Below are positions 26,701 through 34,970 of a stretch of DNA of 64,000 nt, one piece after another (position 1 is the first letter of the stretch; each line of letters starts with the position of its first letter). Where the stretch lies: contig CACVBU010001294.1 in NCBI GenBank assembly GCA_902728285.1, positions 2,078,483 to 2,142,482 of the forward strand, written 5' to 3'. A model generated the notes under the pieces. The model saw only the letters and a list, made by a program, of their open reading frames with translations, did no database searches and was not told the origin of the DNA. The translations under genes were made by a program, and so were the position numbers. Source of the DNA: Clytia hemisphaerica (lineage: Eukaryota; Cnidaria; Hydrozoa; Leptothecata; Clytiidae).

Positions 26701-29700
26701 GATGATACTAAAAACTTCGAACTTAGTTCAAAAATAGTACTTGATGCCTCTCTGCTTGATAATCATCAATTGATCGATAGCGATCGTAGTGCAGTGGTAG
26801 AGCATTCGGCTACGGTGCGCAAGGTTGTGGGTTCAACCCCCAGCCAGGTCATACCGAAAATTCCCTACTTGATGTTCAGCAATTAAGAGAAGAATCAAGG
26901 GTAAGTGGAGAAATCCAGGGAGAAAGAGTGGCACCCTCTCCTACCTTCTGGAGGATAGCTATCGAAAGAGGAGCCTTCGGGTCGCATCCGACTGCGGTCG
27001 CAGACTTAGATACTAGCAATTGAGAGATGGATCAAGGGTTATGGAGAAACTAAGTCGGAAGAGTGGAAGTCTTACTAACCTGCTCTAGCAAGGGTATGTA
27101 TTTTTCTCAGCTCAGTGGAAGGTAGTGATTTCTTGAGGCCAGCCTCGAAAAGTTCTTCCTCTGTTTGTCCATCATCTTCATCTTCAATTTGTCTGTTGAG
27201 GTAATCTTCCTCTAAGTCTTCAGGTTGATATTGAGCGAAACTGTCGTATTCAATGCCTTCAAATGATGGGTTATCTATGAAAGAAATGATTACATATTGC
27301 TAAAAGATTTGGTACTTGAAAGAGCAGAACGATCCATTTAAGTTTGTATTCCATGGACTTTGAAGGCTATTCTTCAAAATATGACATAACCTTTGGATTT
27401 CATAAAAGCTTCAAAAACACCCCTCTGTATCTTTTTCATACACCAGTGTGGAAATGATGTAAAGTCCACGCCAAATTGTTATTTGTTAAAACTGAGGTCT
27501 ACACCGAAAAAAGTTCTGTTTGCGGAACAGCGAAATTTGCAGGAGGGGGTTTTGGGGGAGCTGCAAGCCCCCCCTTCAAACGGGTCCAGGGCTTAGCTCT
27601 GGTGGGGGGGGGGGGGGTTCAGGGGGCAAAGCTCCCCGAAAGCCCTGGGATATTTGATTTTCTCACCCCTAAAAGTTGCTCAAATAAGCTTTATATTCTA
27701 TTTACACTCTAGGTCGTTATATGACGGTTAAGGTCGAGCAACCCTCCTTACGCCAATACCCCAAAGTTTTCCTTTACCAGTATGAATGACATTATGAAAA
27801 TACATTGGAAAGAAATTTGATCATATTCTAGAACTCTTATTAAAACGATAATTTTAATTTTAAAGGTAGTTATCAAAAAAATTATCTGTTCTTATCAAGG
27901 CATGTTTAAGTCGCGTTGAATAATAAAAAAAATAATAAACATATACAGAGGTAAGACAATTACAAATTAGAATCATTTTAAGTTGTGAGCAGGTTGGAAA
28001 ATGTTAATTTTCCTTTAACAACACTGATTTTATCTAAGACTACATATAGCAGGGTATCATAAAAGGTATCATATTCCTGATAAAAGCATTGGCTGTAGTA
28101 ATAATTCAGAGAGATAGATGCAGGGTCTACAGCTTGGTTGAAATGGAAAAATAGGCGAATAAATAAAACATGGGATGGAAAATCTTCTAAAAATGATGGG
28201 AAAGGGGAGGAGGAGGGTTTAAGGGTTTTATGGAAGGAAGGAGAACAAACCTGGTACAGATTGCTTTTTCAGAGGTGCTCTTTCTGATTCAGAAGAATCT
28301 GAAATACTTGTATATCGTCTACTTGACATTTTCTGTCAAAACATTGTCAAACAATCAGCTTGAACATTCTTTACTGTTTGAATTCAACTAAACGTTATGA
28401 TATTCAGTACATGTCAAACATGAATTTCGTGTGAAGTAAAACCATCCTTTTTAAATGAAAGCTTTTTCGATTAAGATATCATAACAACATGGTGTCTTAG
28501 CTTTTTTTATGTACACATGACTCCTTTTTTGTAAATTTCAGATTATATGTTCACATAAACTAATCTTGCTGAGCACCATGGGCTATTATGAAAATAAGTG
28601 AATTTATATCAAAGTTTGGAAAAGTATCACAAGGCAGCTGAAAAATATCTTTTTATATCGATATTGAAAAAATGAAGACTTGAAAAATGAATTTTCAACT
28701 TCGAACATTTAATTCTATCATATCTTGATAAAAGAAACTAAAAAGAGAAAAACTGTAACAAAAATAAAACTCCCTCTATTTCAACATCTCAAAATGATCA
28801 AGTCTAAAACAAGAATCCATTTAAAACAACTTTGAAATGTCAATTTACTAAATAGTGATCAGACATATTTTTGCATTGTAAATCACTCACCACTGACAAT
28901 CAAAAAACCTCATCTAAACACTTTTATCGTGGCAATATATCAATTTCCTAAATGACATATGTAATTACTCAGGAAGTATTCTGAAACAGATTTATTTACT
29001 CATTAACTTTGATAATTAAGTAAACTTGTGTGTAAAGAAATATCATATAAACAGCACTATTGCGACTTGTTATTTAATGCCGGATAAGTTAAGAAAATTT
29101 TGTAGTCTATCAGCATGAAATATTAAGAAAAAGGAAAATGAAAAGTTAAAAATCTATGACTTATAATAAAATGATAATTTGCCAATCTTACTGGTTGAAA
29201 TGACATACATAATTTGCTGATAGTTAGAATTGCTAGCACAACTTGAACAATCAAGAGCCTTTTAATTTTAATCATAAACTTTACCTCGGCTTAAATCCAT
29301 ATCATAACTTGCATGGTCTGTTTTGCCAGGCCTTGACATTTCAACCTGTTACAAAAACCTCTGATAAACTTAATACATAAAAGATTTTTCAGACAAGTTG
29401 ATGCTTTCTGAATTTTCAGATCAAATATAAACTTTCCTTAAAGATTTTTAAATTTGTTGATCACACAATGTGAAAATCTGAATGAATGGTAAGGCCATGT
29501 TGTAAATCAAATTTCTATTGAGAAAATCAGTTTCTTAGATTTTAGCATTCCATTATTTTTCTTTTTAAAACTTGAATGTTCATTTAGAACTGAATACTTG
29601 TTACTGCACAACATGAGAAGCTCATTCAATATTCAGAAAAAATCTTCACAAAGGATAAACTGGATATAAATTATGTCTCAATTAGAATCTGCAGTGGAGA

Positions 29701-32700
29701 AAAAAAAGCTATAAATTTTGATAGAATTCAAATTAGATACTGTATGCTTTTTTCGTTTAAGTTTAAAAGATAATGATTAGTGGACCCAAATATTATCAAA
29801 TTGAAAAAAGTCAAAAACATTTGGAAAGTAAGGATAAGGAATTATTTCTTTCCACAGTGATGATGTCCTAAGATCAAAGAAACACAATAAGCATGGTTGT
29901 TGGCGTGGTTTTTAGTTCTTCATTTTTATCTTTGTCAATTTTTTTTCTATTTTACAACAAAATGGAAAGGCCGCAATGAGGGTTTAATCACCAGCTTGTT
30001 ATTTTTTAAAAAATGTCAGAAACCTAAAAAGCCAAGTCCCTCATAAAAAAACTTGATGTGAATCCATACTGAACTGATCTTAAAAACTAAGGTATATAGT
30101 TTAAATATCTTGTAAATATATTAAAATGCAGGTTTGACTTTTTCACTCTGTTGGCCATTGAAATCTTTTTGCAAAATTTCCACCCACAATCCAAATATTT
30201 TAAGTTGACAAAGATCAATATCAAAATTGATGCTGTCTGACCAGTGGACCAGAAACGAAAATATTTTTTAGGTATGCTAGAAGAGAATTTTTTTTTCAAC
30301 CTTCAATTCTTATGTTAAAAAAGGTACCAAGATTTACCTTTGGATGCAGCCAGCCATAGTTAAAACTTTAAAAGTGATACAACTTGCTACCATAAATTAG
30401 ACTAATGTTGACACCCCTTCTAATCCAGTAGCCCTTCCTTAGGGATGAGAAAGATTGAAAACAAAAAGGTGGGTGGAATCTCTGGCTGTTGCAACTAAGG
30501 AATCTTCCTATCTTCTTTTATTCATAATATTGTATGAATGAATTGCGCTAAATCTGTATTGTGGTTGTTTACAAAACCACGGTATGTCCCGCAAATATTT
30601 AAACATGTGCACCATACTAAAGACTTTCTTTTTTTTTTAATTATGTTAATTATCACCATTGGCATTGCCTACAAGTCTTTCTTCACTTTGCCCACATCAA
30701 GTTTTTAAGAGGTCAACACATTCCAATGAATTTAGTTTTGCAAATAGTCCTTTAGAAGATGTCATTACGATTTTTATTTGATGTTTACTCCACCTACTTC
30801 ATTTCCATTTTCACCCATGTCCTCAAACCGTGCACAAAATGGTATCGTAAGTTGGTCTAATGTCAACATCTGTCTTCTATTTTCGACACCCTTCTTTGGA
30901 GAATAGAAAAGTCAGAGTTGCTAATTGAAACTAATCAGCTAATTGTCTTTGCTTAACGTTCAAAGAAGGAACCAGGGTGTCAAAATTAGAAAGCGGATGT
31001 TGACATTAAACCAACTTACAGTATAGCTGCGGAAAATCATTTTCAATGGAAGTTGTTTATGTTTTTACAATGTGTAGTAACATGTGTAGAAACATGTGAC
31101 TGGTTGATATCTGGTCTGTATTTTCACTTACTGTTAAATCTCTTTGACAACAAATTTGTTTTCATAACTCCACCAAGTCTATCAATAATACCTTTTCGTT
31201 CCTTTCAGAGTGCACAGACACTCGCGTGTGTTCCACTACGGATTTTTTTCATATCTTTGATTTAAAAGCCTACTCAGTGCGAAAGAGAAATCATGTATTT
31301 TTAAATATGCCGTTCTTTAACTCAAATCAAAATGACTTTGGAGGTTCGGTGAAATGGTGGCCGAGTTACTGTCCCATGTTTTATCAGATAGTCCCTAGAG
31401 CAGTCAACGGTTATTGACAGAAAATCCTTTGTTTGATTGTCAATGATGACAGTGCCATTATTAATTTTGTTAGATATGACAAATTGATGTTTGTGAGTGC
31501 ACTATAGTTTTAATTCCCATTGAAGAATCATATTCTGGTTTTCGTAGATGGTGTTTCAGCTTTAGTAGAGCTCGCCTGCCTGTAGATGACTGATGTTGTT
31601 TTTTCTGAAAGCTTGATTTCCTTGCGTGACTAACTGTCAACTAAGCTTTAGTACACTGAACAGAATAAAAGAAAATATAAAACATATAAAAAGAAACTGA
31701 CCTTCAGCAGAGCCTCTCTTCCTACCAAAAAAGCTCATCCTCAATCTTCTTACACATCTACAAATTTCAAATCTATTTGAAAATGTGTTACTCAGCCATA
31801 GTAAAAGTTAAGTTAACTTTATCTGCTGATTTTAATAATAAAAAGCTGATAAACTCCTACGATAGTACATGAACCTCATAATAAAATCAACTTTTTTACC
31901 ACACTCCTTTCTTTTCATAGAATTACAGAGATATTAAAATAAACATAAATCTAAAGAAAAGGTCAGATAAAAATTATAAAGGAATTGGTAATCCACAAAA
32001 GATAAAAAGAATTAAAACTCATAATAAAATGGTTAGTCAATATTGATAAAAACAAAAAATCAATCTCAGCTAAACAGTGTACCCTATCTTCCCAAGATGT
32101 TTGACAAATTTGGAGTGTTTTTGTTTTAGCGCGTAATATTGATATGACCTCGTTTTGAAACGAATTTTCTTAGAATTTTAACTGTGTTGTGTAGCAATCT
32201 CTTCTGTATGGCGCGAAAGATTTCAAGTCTAAACCGATCAGATTGATTTGATTGTGGTTAAGTTAAAGGAACTTTTAGATTGTTTTCGGTACATGTTTTT
32301 TATAAGCATAACTCTTATAAGTATATGAAGGCTCAGTTTTGCAGAATTCCTACGCATAACATAAGCATATAAATGTCAGCCTGGAATCCCGGGGGGGGGG
32401 CACTCGATCTGAAAACGACCATACGTTCGGCCCAAAATTTGGCTTCTAAAATCGGACCCTTACAGTGCAGTGAATTTCCATGAAAAATCATACCCTAACA
32501 GTGCACTTTTTCAAAATTTCTCGCCCGTAAGGGCGAAAATTTTTGCAATTTTCCAAGAAAATGTGGAAATTTTCCTCCAAAATTGACCAATTTAGTGCCA
32601 ATTTTACAAAAAAATTGGCCTTTTATCACAATTTCCTACCCTTACAGTGCAGTTCAGTGCAGTTTTGTAATTTCCTACCCTTACAGTGCACTAGCTGAAC

Positions 32701-33618
32701 TATGAAAAACCTACCCTTAAGGGCCGAACGTCTGGCAGGTCATTTACCTTGACGAGTGCCCCCCCCCCCGGGCCTGGAATATTTTTCAAGTTGTCAAAAA
32801 AAGACATTCCACGGCTAGCTACATTCCAATGCTCCCAAAATCTGAACAAATTTTTACAAAATTTCTGAAATTTAACTAAAAACTTGCCTCGGGTGAATCA
32901 TAAGCATAAGCTATGCCTGGATGCTTTAAGAACTTAAGCCTACACGAGCCTGACCAAGAGGGGCATACACTTGCTTATAAAAAAACATGTAGCGTAGGTA
33001 AGTGACTGACTTTTCCAGAAAATTTCAGTCATTTTTTCCGGTATAATCCGCCGCATGAGAGAAGAAAAATGTTTTTTGTCTAAATGAAAACCCTGTGTTT
33101 ACTTGATTGGAAAGTGCTTTACTTTCATTGCCGTAGGTAGAGTAGGGTCTGTTGTCATTGTCTTTTCTGGTTTGAGATTTTCCAAACCAACCGCTGCGAT
33201 GGAGTGCTGTTGGAGTTTGGCGAGAAATCGGAGGCGATACAAGAGAAAATGGCCGTCAGAATTGTCAGTGAATTAAAATTGATGAGTAAGCAAACGATAT
33301 CACTCTTATTTAAAAACAAAACCTTTTAGAATAACACTTTTCATTTTGACCATCGTGATATGAAATTAGAAAAGTGATCACTTTTTTACAGAGAGGTTGG
33401 GAATTAAACTTAGTGTTAGTGTCCATTTATCTTCCTTTTTCCTCGTTCCATATACCCGGGAAATAAGAGATTGTCTCTGATATTGTATAAAAAGTTTACA
33501 ATAGATATTTAGATGATAAAGACCTACCTAATTCACCAGATGTTTCCAGGTCTTCTCTTTCACCAAATCGGTTGGTTTGACAATCAGAAGATGACGGCGG
33601 TGAATATTTACTGCTCAT
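11777..33618 (-). CDS. Transmembrane channel-like (TMC) protein, with alternative start exons
   Basis: TMC proteins are multi-pass channels; some members are linked to mechanotransduction. Body exons: 27080-27274, 26063-26149, 24974-25118, 24779-24851, 23496-23577, 22578-22756, 21660-21796, 21033-21183, 20635-20787, 19825-19985, 19095-19167, 18514-18632, 18195-18287, 16949-17024, 16275-16414, 13259-13381, 12220-12298, 11777-11845. All phases agree. With the 33528-33618 start exon the product is 741 aa. Family marks: FGTGVLSYFTFLRWLLYIN near residue 225, FSSKVFCAWDYGICNKETA near 350, LLPAITMSVINLIVPSGF near 450, KCWENFIGQAFYKL (the CWE-GQ TMC signature) near 517, NVLNLIY then WLGTFYCPLLPFINVLKLF near 570-600, RPFKASKM near 615 and GQDKKFLIEKL near the C terminus. 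The N-terminal about 170 residues are acidic and low-complexity. Which TMC subfamily it belongs to is not resolved. Confidence 0.93.
12350..12870. repeat. Repeat also found uninterrupted at 40467-40753
   Basis: Shared phrases: GTGTATTTTAACGTTTT, TCTTTCATTGAA, GGCTATATTCCAAG, AATCCTGA, CTACTTTCCAACTG. Here it is split by the 12524-12756 MITE. Confidence 0.85.
12524..12756. mobile_element. AACTTGCATYAGTGG MITE inserted in an older repeat
   Basis: GAAGTCGGGTAACTTGCATC at the left and GATGCAAGTTTCCCGACGAAGTC-type sequence at the right are inverted. The flanks join seamlessly as at 40467-40753 (GGTCC then AAAACTCAGAG). Downstream of TMC exon 13259-13381 in the next intron. Confidence 0.85.
12974..13136. 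mobile_element. ACCCCTGTGTCACAG MITE, second copy
   Basis: A 163-bp element with ends ACCCCTGTGTCACAG and CTGTGAGACAGGGGT, the same family as 42801-43080. ATTAAT occurs close to both ends. It lies in a TMC intron; the ORF 13040-13252 is a shadow. Confidence 0.75.
13874..14072. mobile_element. TAAAGCCCGAAGGG MITE, related copy
   Basis: TAAAGCCCGAAGGG at the left is inverted as CCCTTCGGGCTTTA at the right, about 200 bp. The TAGGATTTCCTATC block near its right end resembles the same position in 34285-34970. The target duplication is unclear. It lies in the TMC intron 13382-16274, left of the LINE ORF. Confidence 0.75.
14205..15712 (+). pseudogene. LINE-type ORF1 (PHD-like finger, coiled coil, RNA-binding-like), interrupted
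   Basis: From ATG 14205 (MAEKIQENNQ) the frame holds a Cys/His finger near residues 20-75 (CRKCHRLVHYLCTELP, FQCQNC), then a long Lys/Glu coiled coil, then ARNLIFHGIDES and TQRIGKF, typical of non-LTR ORF1 RNA-binding regions. At about 15017 an insertion of roughly 490 bp breaks the frame. The C-terminal part resumes at 15514 (FPYRVTED ... WKVRGSPRKKLYFKK) and stops at 15710-15712, but it carries a TAG after TED and a frameshift before IKEWCKEAEK. No reverse transcriptase follows; a short (TTA) tail ends near 15765. The copy lies in the TMC intron 13382-16274 on the opposite strand. Confidence 0.8.
15017..15513. mobile_element. Insertion in the LINE ORF1, with 13-bp inverted repeats
   Basis: TGGACCTACCTGG at 15034-15046 is exactly inverted at 15497-15509. 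AACAA flanks both sides (15017-15021 and 15509-15513), and removing one AACAA plus the insert makes the ORF1 frame continuous. The interior has an AT-rich unit and a GACG microsatellite at 15455-15472. A related tandem array lies at 46905-48400. The superfamily is unknown. Confidence 0.7.
16052..16211. mobile_element. AATAGCGAGG foldback MITE
   Basis: AATAGCGAGGCTAAGC ... CATAGGCCTGTACATAA is mirrored by TTATGTACAGGCCTACGG ... GCGCTTAACCTCGCTAATA. About 160 bp, 64 bp 3' of TMC exon 16275-16414. Confidence 0.82.
17930..18180 (-). mobile_element. SINE family A, 5'-truncated
   Basis: It matches the body and tail of the full copies (GGGTACCATTACTCTGATA region through the ATCTATCTATTTTTT tail) but lacks the tRNA head. 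Its truncated end is 14 bp from the TMC exon 18195-18287 splice donor. Confidence 0.85.
18514..18632 (-). CDS. TMC exon carrying the CWE-GQ signature
   Basis: It encodes REVRQEKCWENFIGQAFYKL and then a hydrophobic stretch ending FFEEFIRK. The Cys-Trp-Glu...Gly-Gln block is the diagnostic TMC domain motif. The acceptor TCTCTAG is at 18633 and the donor is GTAGGT; phases are 0 in and 2 out, and the exon links cleanly to 18195-18287. Confidence 0.93.
19381..19551. mobile_element. CATGTTTTTTTATAAGCAT MITE with a TA TSD
   Basis: A 171-bp element with inverted ends CATGTTTTTTTATAAGCAT / ATGCTTATAAAAAAAACATG and flanking TA. It is the same family as 32292-32989 but uninterrupted. It lies in a TMC intron. 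Confidence 0.88.
20025..20268. mobile_element. AGGCCGGTCTCCACTT MITE with a TAA TSD (PIF/Harbinger-like)
   Basis: A 244-bp element with ends AGGCCGGTCTCCACTTGCGC and its near-inverse, flanked by TAA (20022-20024, 20269-20271). The TAA-type 3-bp target is characteristic of PIF/Harbinger. It lies in a TMC intron, 39 bp right of exon 19825-19985. Confidence 0.88.
21429..21515. mobile_element. TTGACTCTCTCTAATTC MITE fragment
   Basis: ACTGTTGACTCTCTCTAATTC opens the copy and an AAATTATGGAGAGTA remnant closes it. It is short and degenerate. TMC intron. Confidence 0.6.
22180..22286. mobile_element. TTGACACTCTTTAGTCC MITE, short copy
   Basis: Left end ATTGACACTCTTTAGTC and right end GTCGAATTAGAGATAGTC, with the internal ATCGAATA phrase of the family. 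TMC intron. Confidence 0.65.
24119..24358. mobile_element. GACCATGTTCACACGTTAC MITE
   Basis: Left end GACCATGTTCACACGTTACT and right end GGAACCGTAACGCCTGAGCA are inverted relatives. The internal CGAAACCGTTTTGATC block matches 44427-44905. TMC intron. Confidence 0.75.
24456..24593. mobile_element. AATGACCGG foldback MITE
   Basis: ACAATAATGACCGGTT and TCGGGCTGTACTGAAAATAT are inverted on the right (AATATTTCTCAGTACAGCCC ... AACCGGTCATTATTGT). About 140 bp with almost no unpaired centre. TMC intron. Confidence 0.85.
24974..25118 (-). CDS. TMC exon with two candidate donors (GT at 24973, GC at 25000)
   Basis: The exon encodes NTLEVEDVFLSDDLMVEP... through LQHKRSV. Two donors in the same phase follow: AG|GCAAGT, ending the exon at 25001, and AA|GTAAGT, ending it at 24974. 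They are 27 nt apart, so the choice adds or removes nine residues without a frameshift (741 or 732 aa). The next exon (24779-24851) supplies the third base: R with the GC donor, K with the GT donor. The GC site fits the strong consensus expected of real GC-AG introns. Confidence 0.75.
25139..25350. mobile_element. ACTTTAATCCGATT MITE rich in TTTCGCGA
   Basis: ACTTTAATCCGATTAA at the left is inverted as TTTAATCCGATTGAAGT-type sequence at the right, with TTTCGCGA blocks inside both arms. It lies just upstream of TMC exon 24974-25118. Similar TTTCGCG-rich DNA lies at 23605-23890. Confidence 0.7.
25706..26035. mobile_element. CCCCGGGG element with AGTGGTA arms
   Basis: AGTGGTACGACCCCGGGG at the left is loosely inverted at the right (CCCCGGGGACC...TACTACCACT). 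The interior has repeated TAGGGTCAC and GGGTACC blocks. No clean target duplication. It resembles, but is not clearly the same as, the 8-bp-TSD CCCGGGGG family. Confidence 0.6.
26660..27058 (+). mobile_element. tRNA-derived SINE (family B), with a second partial head
   Basis: The main head at about 26780-26860 has TAGTGCAGTGGTAGAGC (A box) and GGGTTCAACCCCC (B box). A related partial head with GGTTCAAACCCGG lies at about 26663-26710. The body continues through CACCCTCTCCTACC. It ends about 20 bp from the TMC exon 27080-27274 donor. The acceptor-stem arms do not pair, so it is not a tRNA gene. Confidence 0.75.
28251..28329 (-). CDS. TMC alternative start exon D
   Basis: This 79-nt coding segment (MSSRRYTSISDSSESERAP... 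ending VP plus a phase-1 G) is followed by GTTTGT. A TTTTGACAG acceptor lies directly upstream; inclusion from an upstream phase-1 exon gives an in-frame TAG. It is the start nearest to the common body. It is Ser-rich, like exon A, and may carry phosphorylation sites (inference). The predicted protein is 737 aa. Confidence 0.6.
29285..29339 (-). CDS. TMC alternative start exon C
   Basis: This 55-nt coding segment (MSRPGKTDHASYDMDLSR plus a phase-1 G) is followed by GTAAAG. A TTTTTGTAACAG acceptor lies 6 nt upstream of the ATG; entering through it from another phase-1 exon gives an immediate TGA. The predicted protein is 729 aa. Confidence 0.6.
30846..31022. mobile_element. GTAAGTTGGTCTAATG MITE
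   Basis: GTAAGTTGGTCTAATGTCAA at the left is inverted as TTGACATTAAACCAACTTAC at the right. A half copy lies at about 18328-18400, and a GACTAATGTTGACA fragment near 30400. It lies between TMC start exons B and C. Confidence 0.82.
31702..31738 (-). CDS. TMC alternative start exon B
   Basis: This 37-nt coding segment (MSFFGRKRGSAE plus a phase-1 G) is followed by GTCAGT. An acceptor-like TTTGTAG lies about 17 nt upstream of the ATG, but splicing start exon A into it would hit an in-frame stop. It therefore fits an alternative start rather than an internal cassette. The predicted protein is 723 aa. Confidence 0.6.
32292..32989. mobile_element. CATGTTTTTTATAAGCA MITE with a TA TSD
   Basis: CATGTTTTTTATAAGCA at the left is inverted as TGCTTATAAAAAAACATG at the right, and TA flanks both ends (32290-32291, 32990-32991). 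It is interrupted by the hAT-like MITE 32388-32772 and lies in the TMC 5' intron. It is Tc1/mariner-like by TSD. Confidence 0.85.
32388..32772. mobile_element. CCCGGGGG-ended MITE with an 8-bp TSD (hAT-like)
   Basis: The terminal CCCGGGGG...CACTCG is inverted at the right end (CGAGTGCCCC...CCCGGG). CCTGGAAT is duplicated at 32380-32387 and 32773-32780. The ACCCTTACAGTGCA blocks match 53577-53900. It is nested in the 32292-32989 MITE. Confidence 0.9.
33528..33618 (-). CDS. TMC alternative start exon A
   Basis: It begins ATG AGC AGT (MSSKYSPPSSSDCQ...), ends ...SGEL with a phase-1 G before GTAGGT, and is 91 nt long. It joins the common exon at 27274, whose first two bases (AT) complete an Asp codon. 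A pyrimidine-rich acceptor-like CAG lies 9 nt upstream of the ATG, so the exon may have spliced 5' UTR attached. It is the most distal start of the gene. Confidence 0.7.
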
Positions 33619-34284
33619 TTGTCTTTGCTGGTCAAGCAAGAAACGCAAAAGGGGTTAAAAACGAAAGTAAGTCGAATGAACGTTGATATTAGTATGTGTG
33701 TGTATTACTCGAATCAAAGGTTTTGAATCCGAATTCAAACCGATTCAAACCTCATTGCAATCAAATGTAAAATGGCTCGGTAAAAGATATCTTTCGTTCA
33801 TAGTTCACTCTACAAAATATTGCCCAAACTCATCGTTCATGAAAAAGTATCAAAATCAAAATATTGCAAGCAAAGTGTTTTATTATAAAAACGAATTTAT
33901 ACATGAAATTAGACACCCGTCGAGAGCAATTCGAAACATAAGCTTTACCAATCACTCAATGATAAAAAATAAGCTTAGTCTTGCGTATTTGACAATCTTT
34001 TCTCAGCAACGCAAAAAGCACTGTTTGCTTTGAATATTGATATTAATTAAATTTAACATCAAAATTAGGAGAATAATATGAATAACTCAAGTTTAGTTTG
34101 TTCCTTCCTTTAACTTTAATTTCCGATATTAAAAACAAATAAACGAATAACAATAAGGCAAAGAATGGATACAGTTAGGACTTTGGAGCCTTTAAGCTGT
34201 CTGTAATTTGAGTCATGCTTGAATTCGGTTTCCTGATTCGGTCTCTTTTAAAATTTGTCCGTTAAGCGTCAAGTGGGTTTTACC

Positions 34285-34970
34285 AATGAAATATAAGCCC
34301 GAAGGGCTAGAATCGAATATTTAACCTTTCTCAGACAAAAATAACTGAAGCCTTAAAATTGCCCCGTATTTTTGACGACGGATTGAATCTAGCGATTCCT
34401 TTGTTTTCGAATGCTATTTTTTTTCTTTTTTTAAGGCGTAGTTGTATAGTGGTTATCGTGCTTTAATTTCTGTCCAGGAGGCCCGAGTTCGATACCCACC
34501 GTGGCACTACGATTCACTTGGCAAGTGAATGCTCCTTCGCCCGGGTCAACCCATGCCATGTTAGGGGAATTGGGTACCATAACTCTGATACAAGAGTAAG
34601 GGTAGATATGCCAGACATTGTGGTGTGCTAAGACACTTAGGAGGTTCTACACCTGCGAGGACACCCATTCTTCCGTGTAGTTCAAGTGTCGTGGTATACA
34701 CACCGGCTCGGCAGCTCGCATCTGCAGGGTTGCAATGTCTGCTTGCGCTGTGATTCCTACTTCATCGTGGGTAGGACCCATTCCGATGCATCGGAGGGCA
34801 TATCTATTTATCTATCTTTTTCGAAATTTAGGTGTAAATTTTAATTTCAATCTGTCATTTGTGTAAAAACCAGGCGGACTGCGCAAGGCCGCGCAACTTG
34901 GGTAGGACTTGGTAGGCTTCAAATCCTACCAAGAAGATTTGATTCTAGTCCTTCGGGCTTATATTTCATT
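34285..34970. mobile_element. AAGCCCGAAGG MITE with a 10-bp TSD (Mutator-like), SINE inside
   Basis: A perfect 21-bp terminal inverted repeat begins AATGAAATATAAGCCC. GGGTTTTACC is duplicated at 34275-34284 and 34971-34980. SINE 34435-34818 was inserted later. It is intergenic between TMC and XPO6. Confidence 0.9.
34435..34818 (+). mobile_element. tRNA-derived SINE (family A), full length
   Basis: The head carries an A-box-like TAGTGGTTATCG and the B box GAGTTCGATACCC (about 34484-34496). A roughly 300-bp tRNA-unrelated body and a TCTATCTATC tail follow. It is near-identical in layout to 63464-63836. It is nested inside the MITE 34285-34970. Confidence 0.88.

Noticed and set aside
34435-34510. 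Possible tRNA gene (also at 63464 and 26780)
   Set aside because: A and B boxes are present, but the acceptor arms do not pair and each is followed by a repeated body; these are SINE heads.
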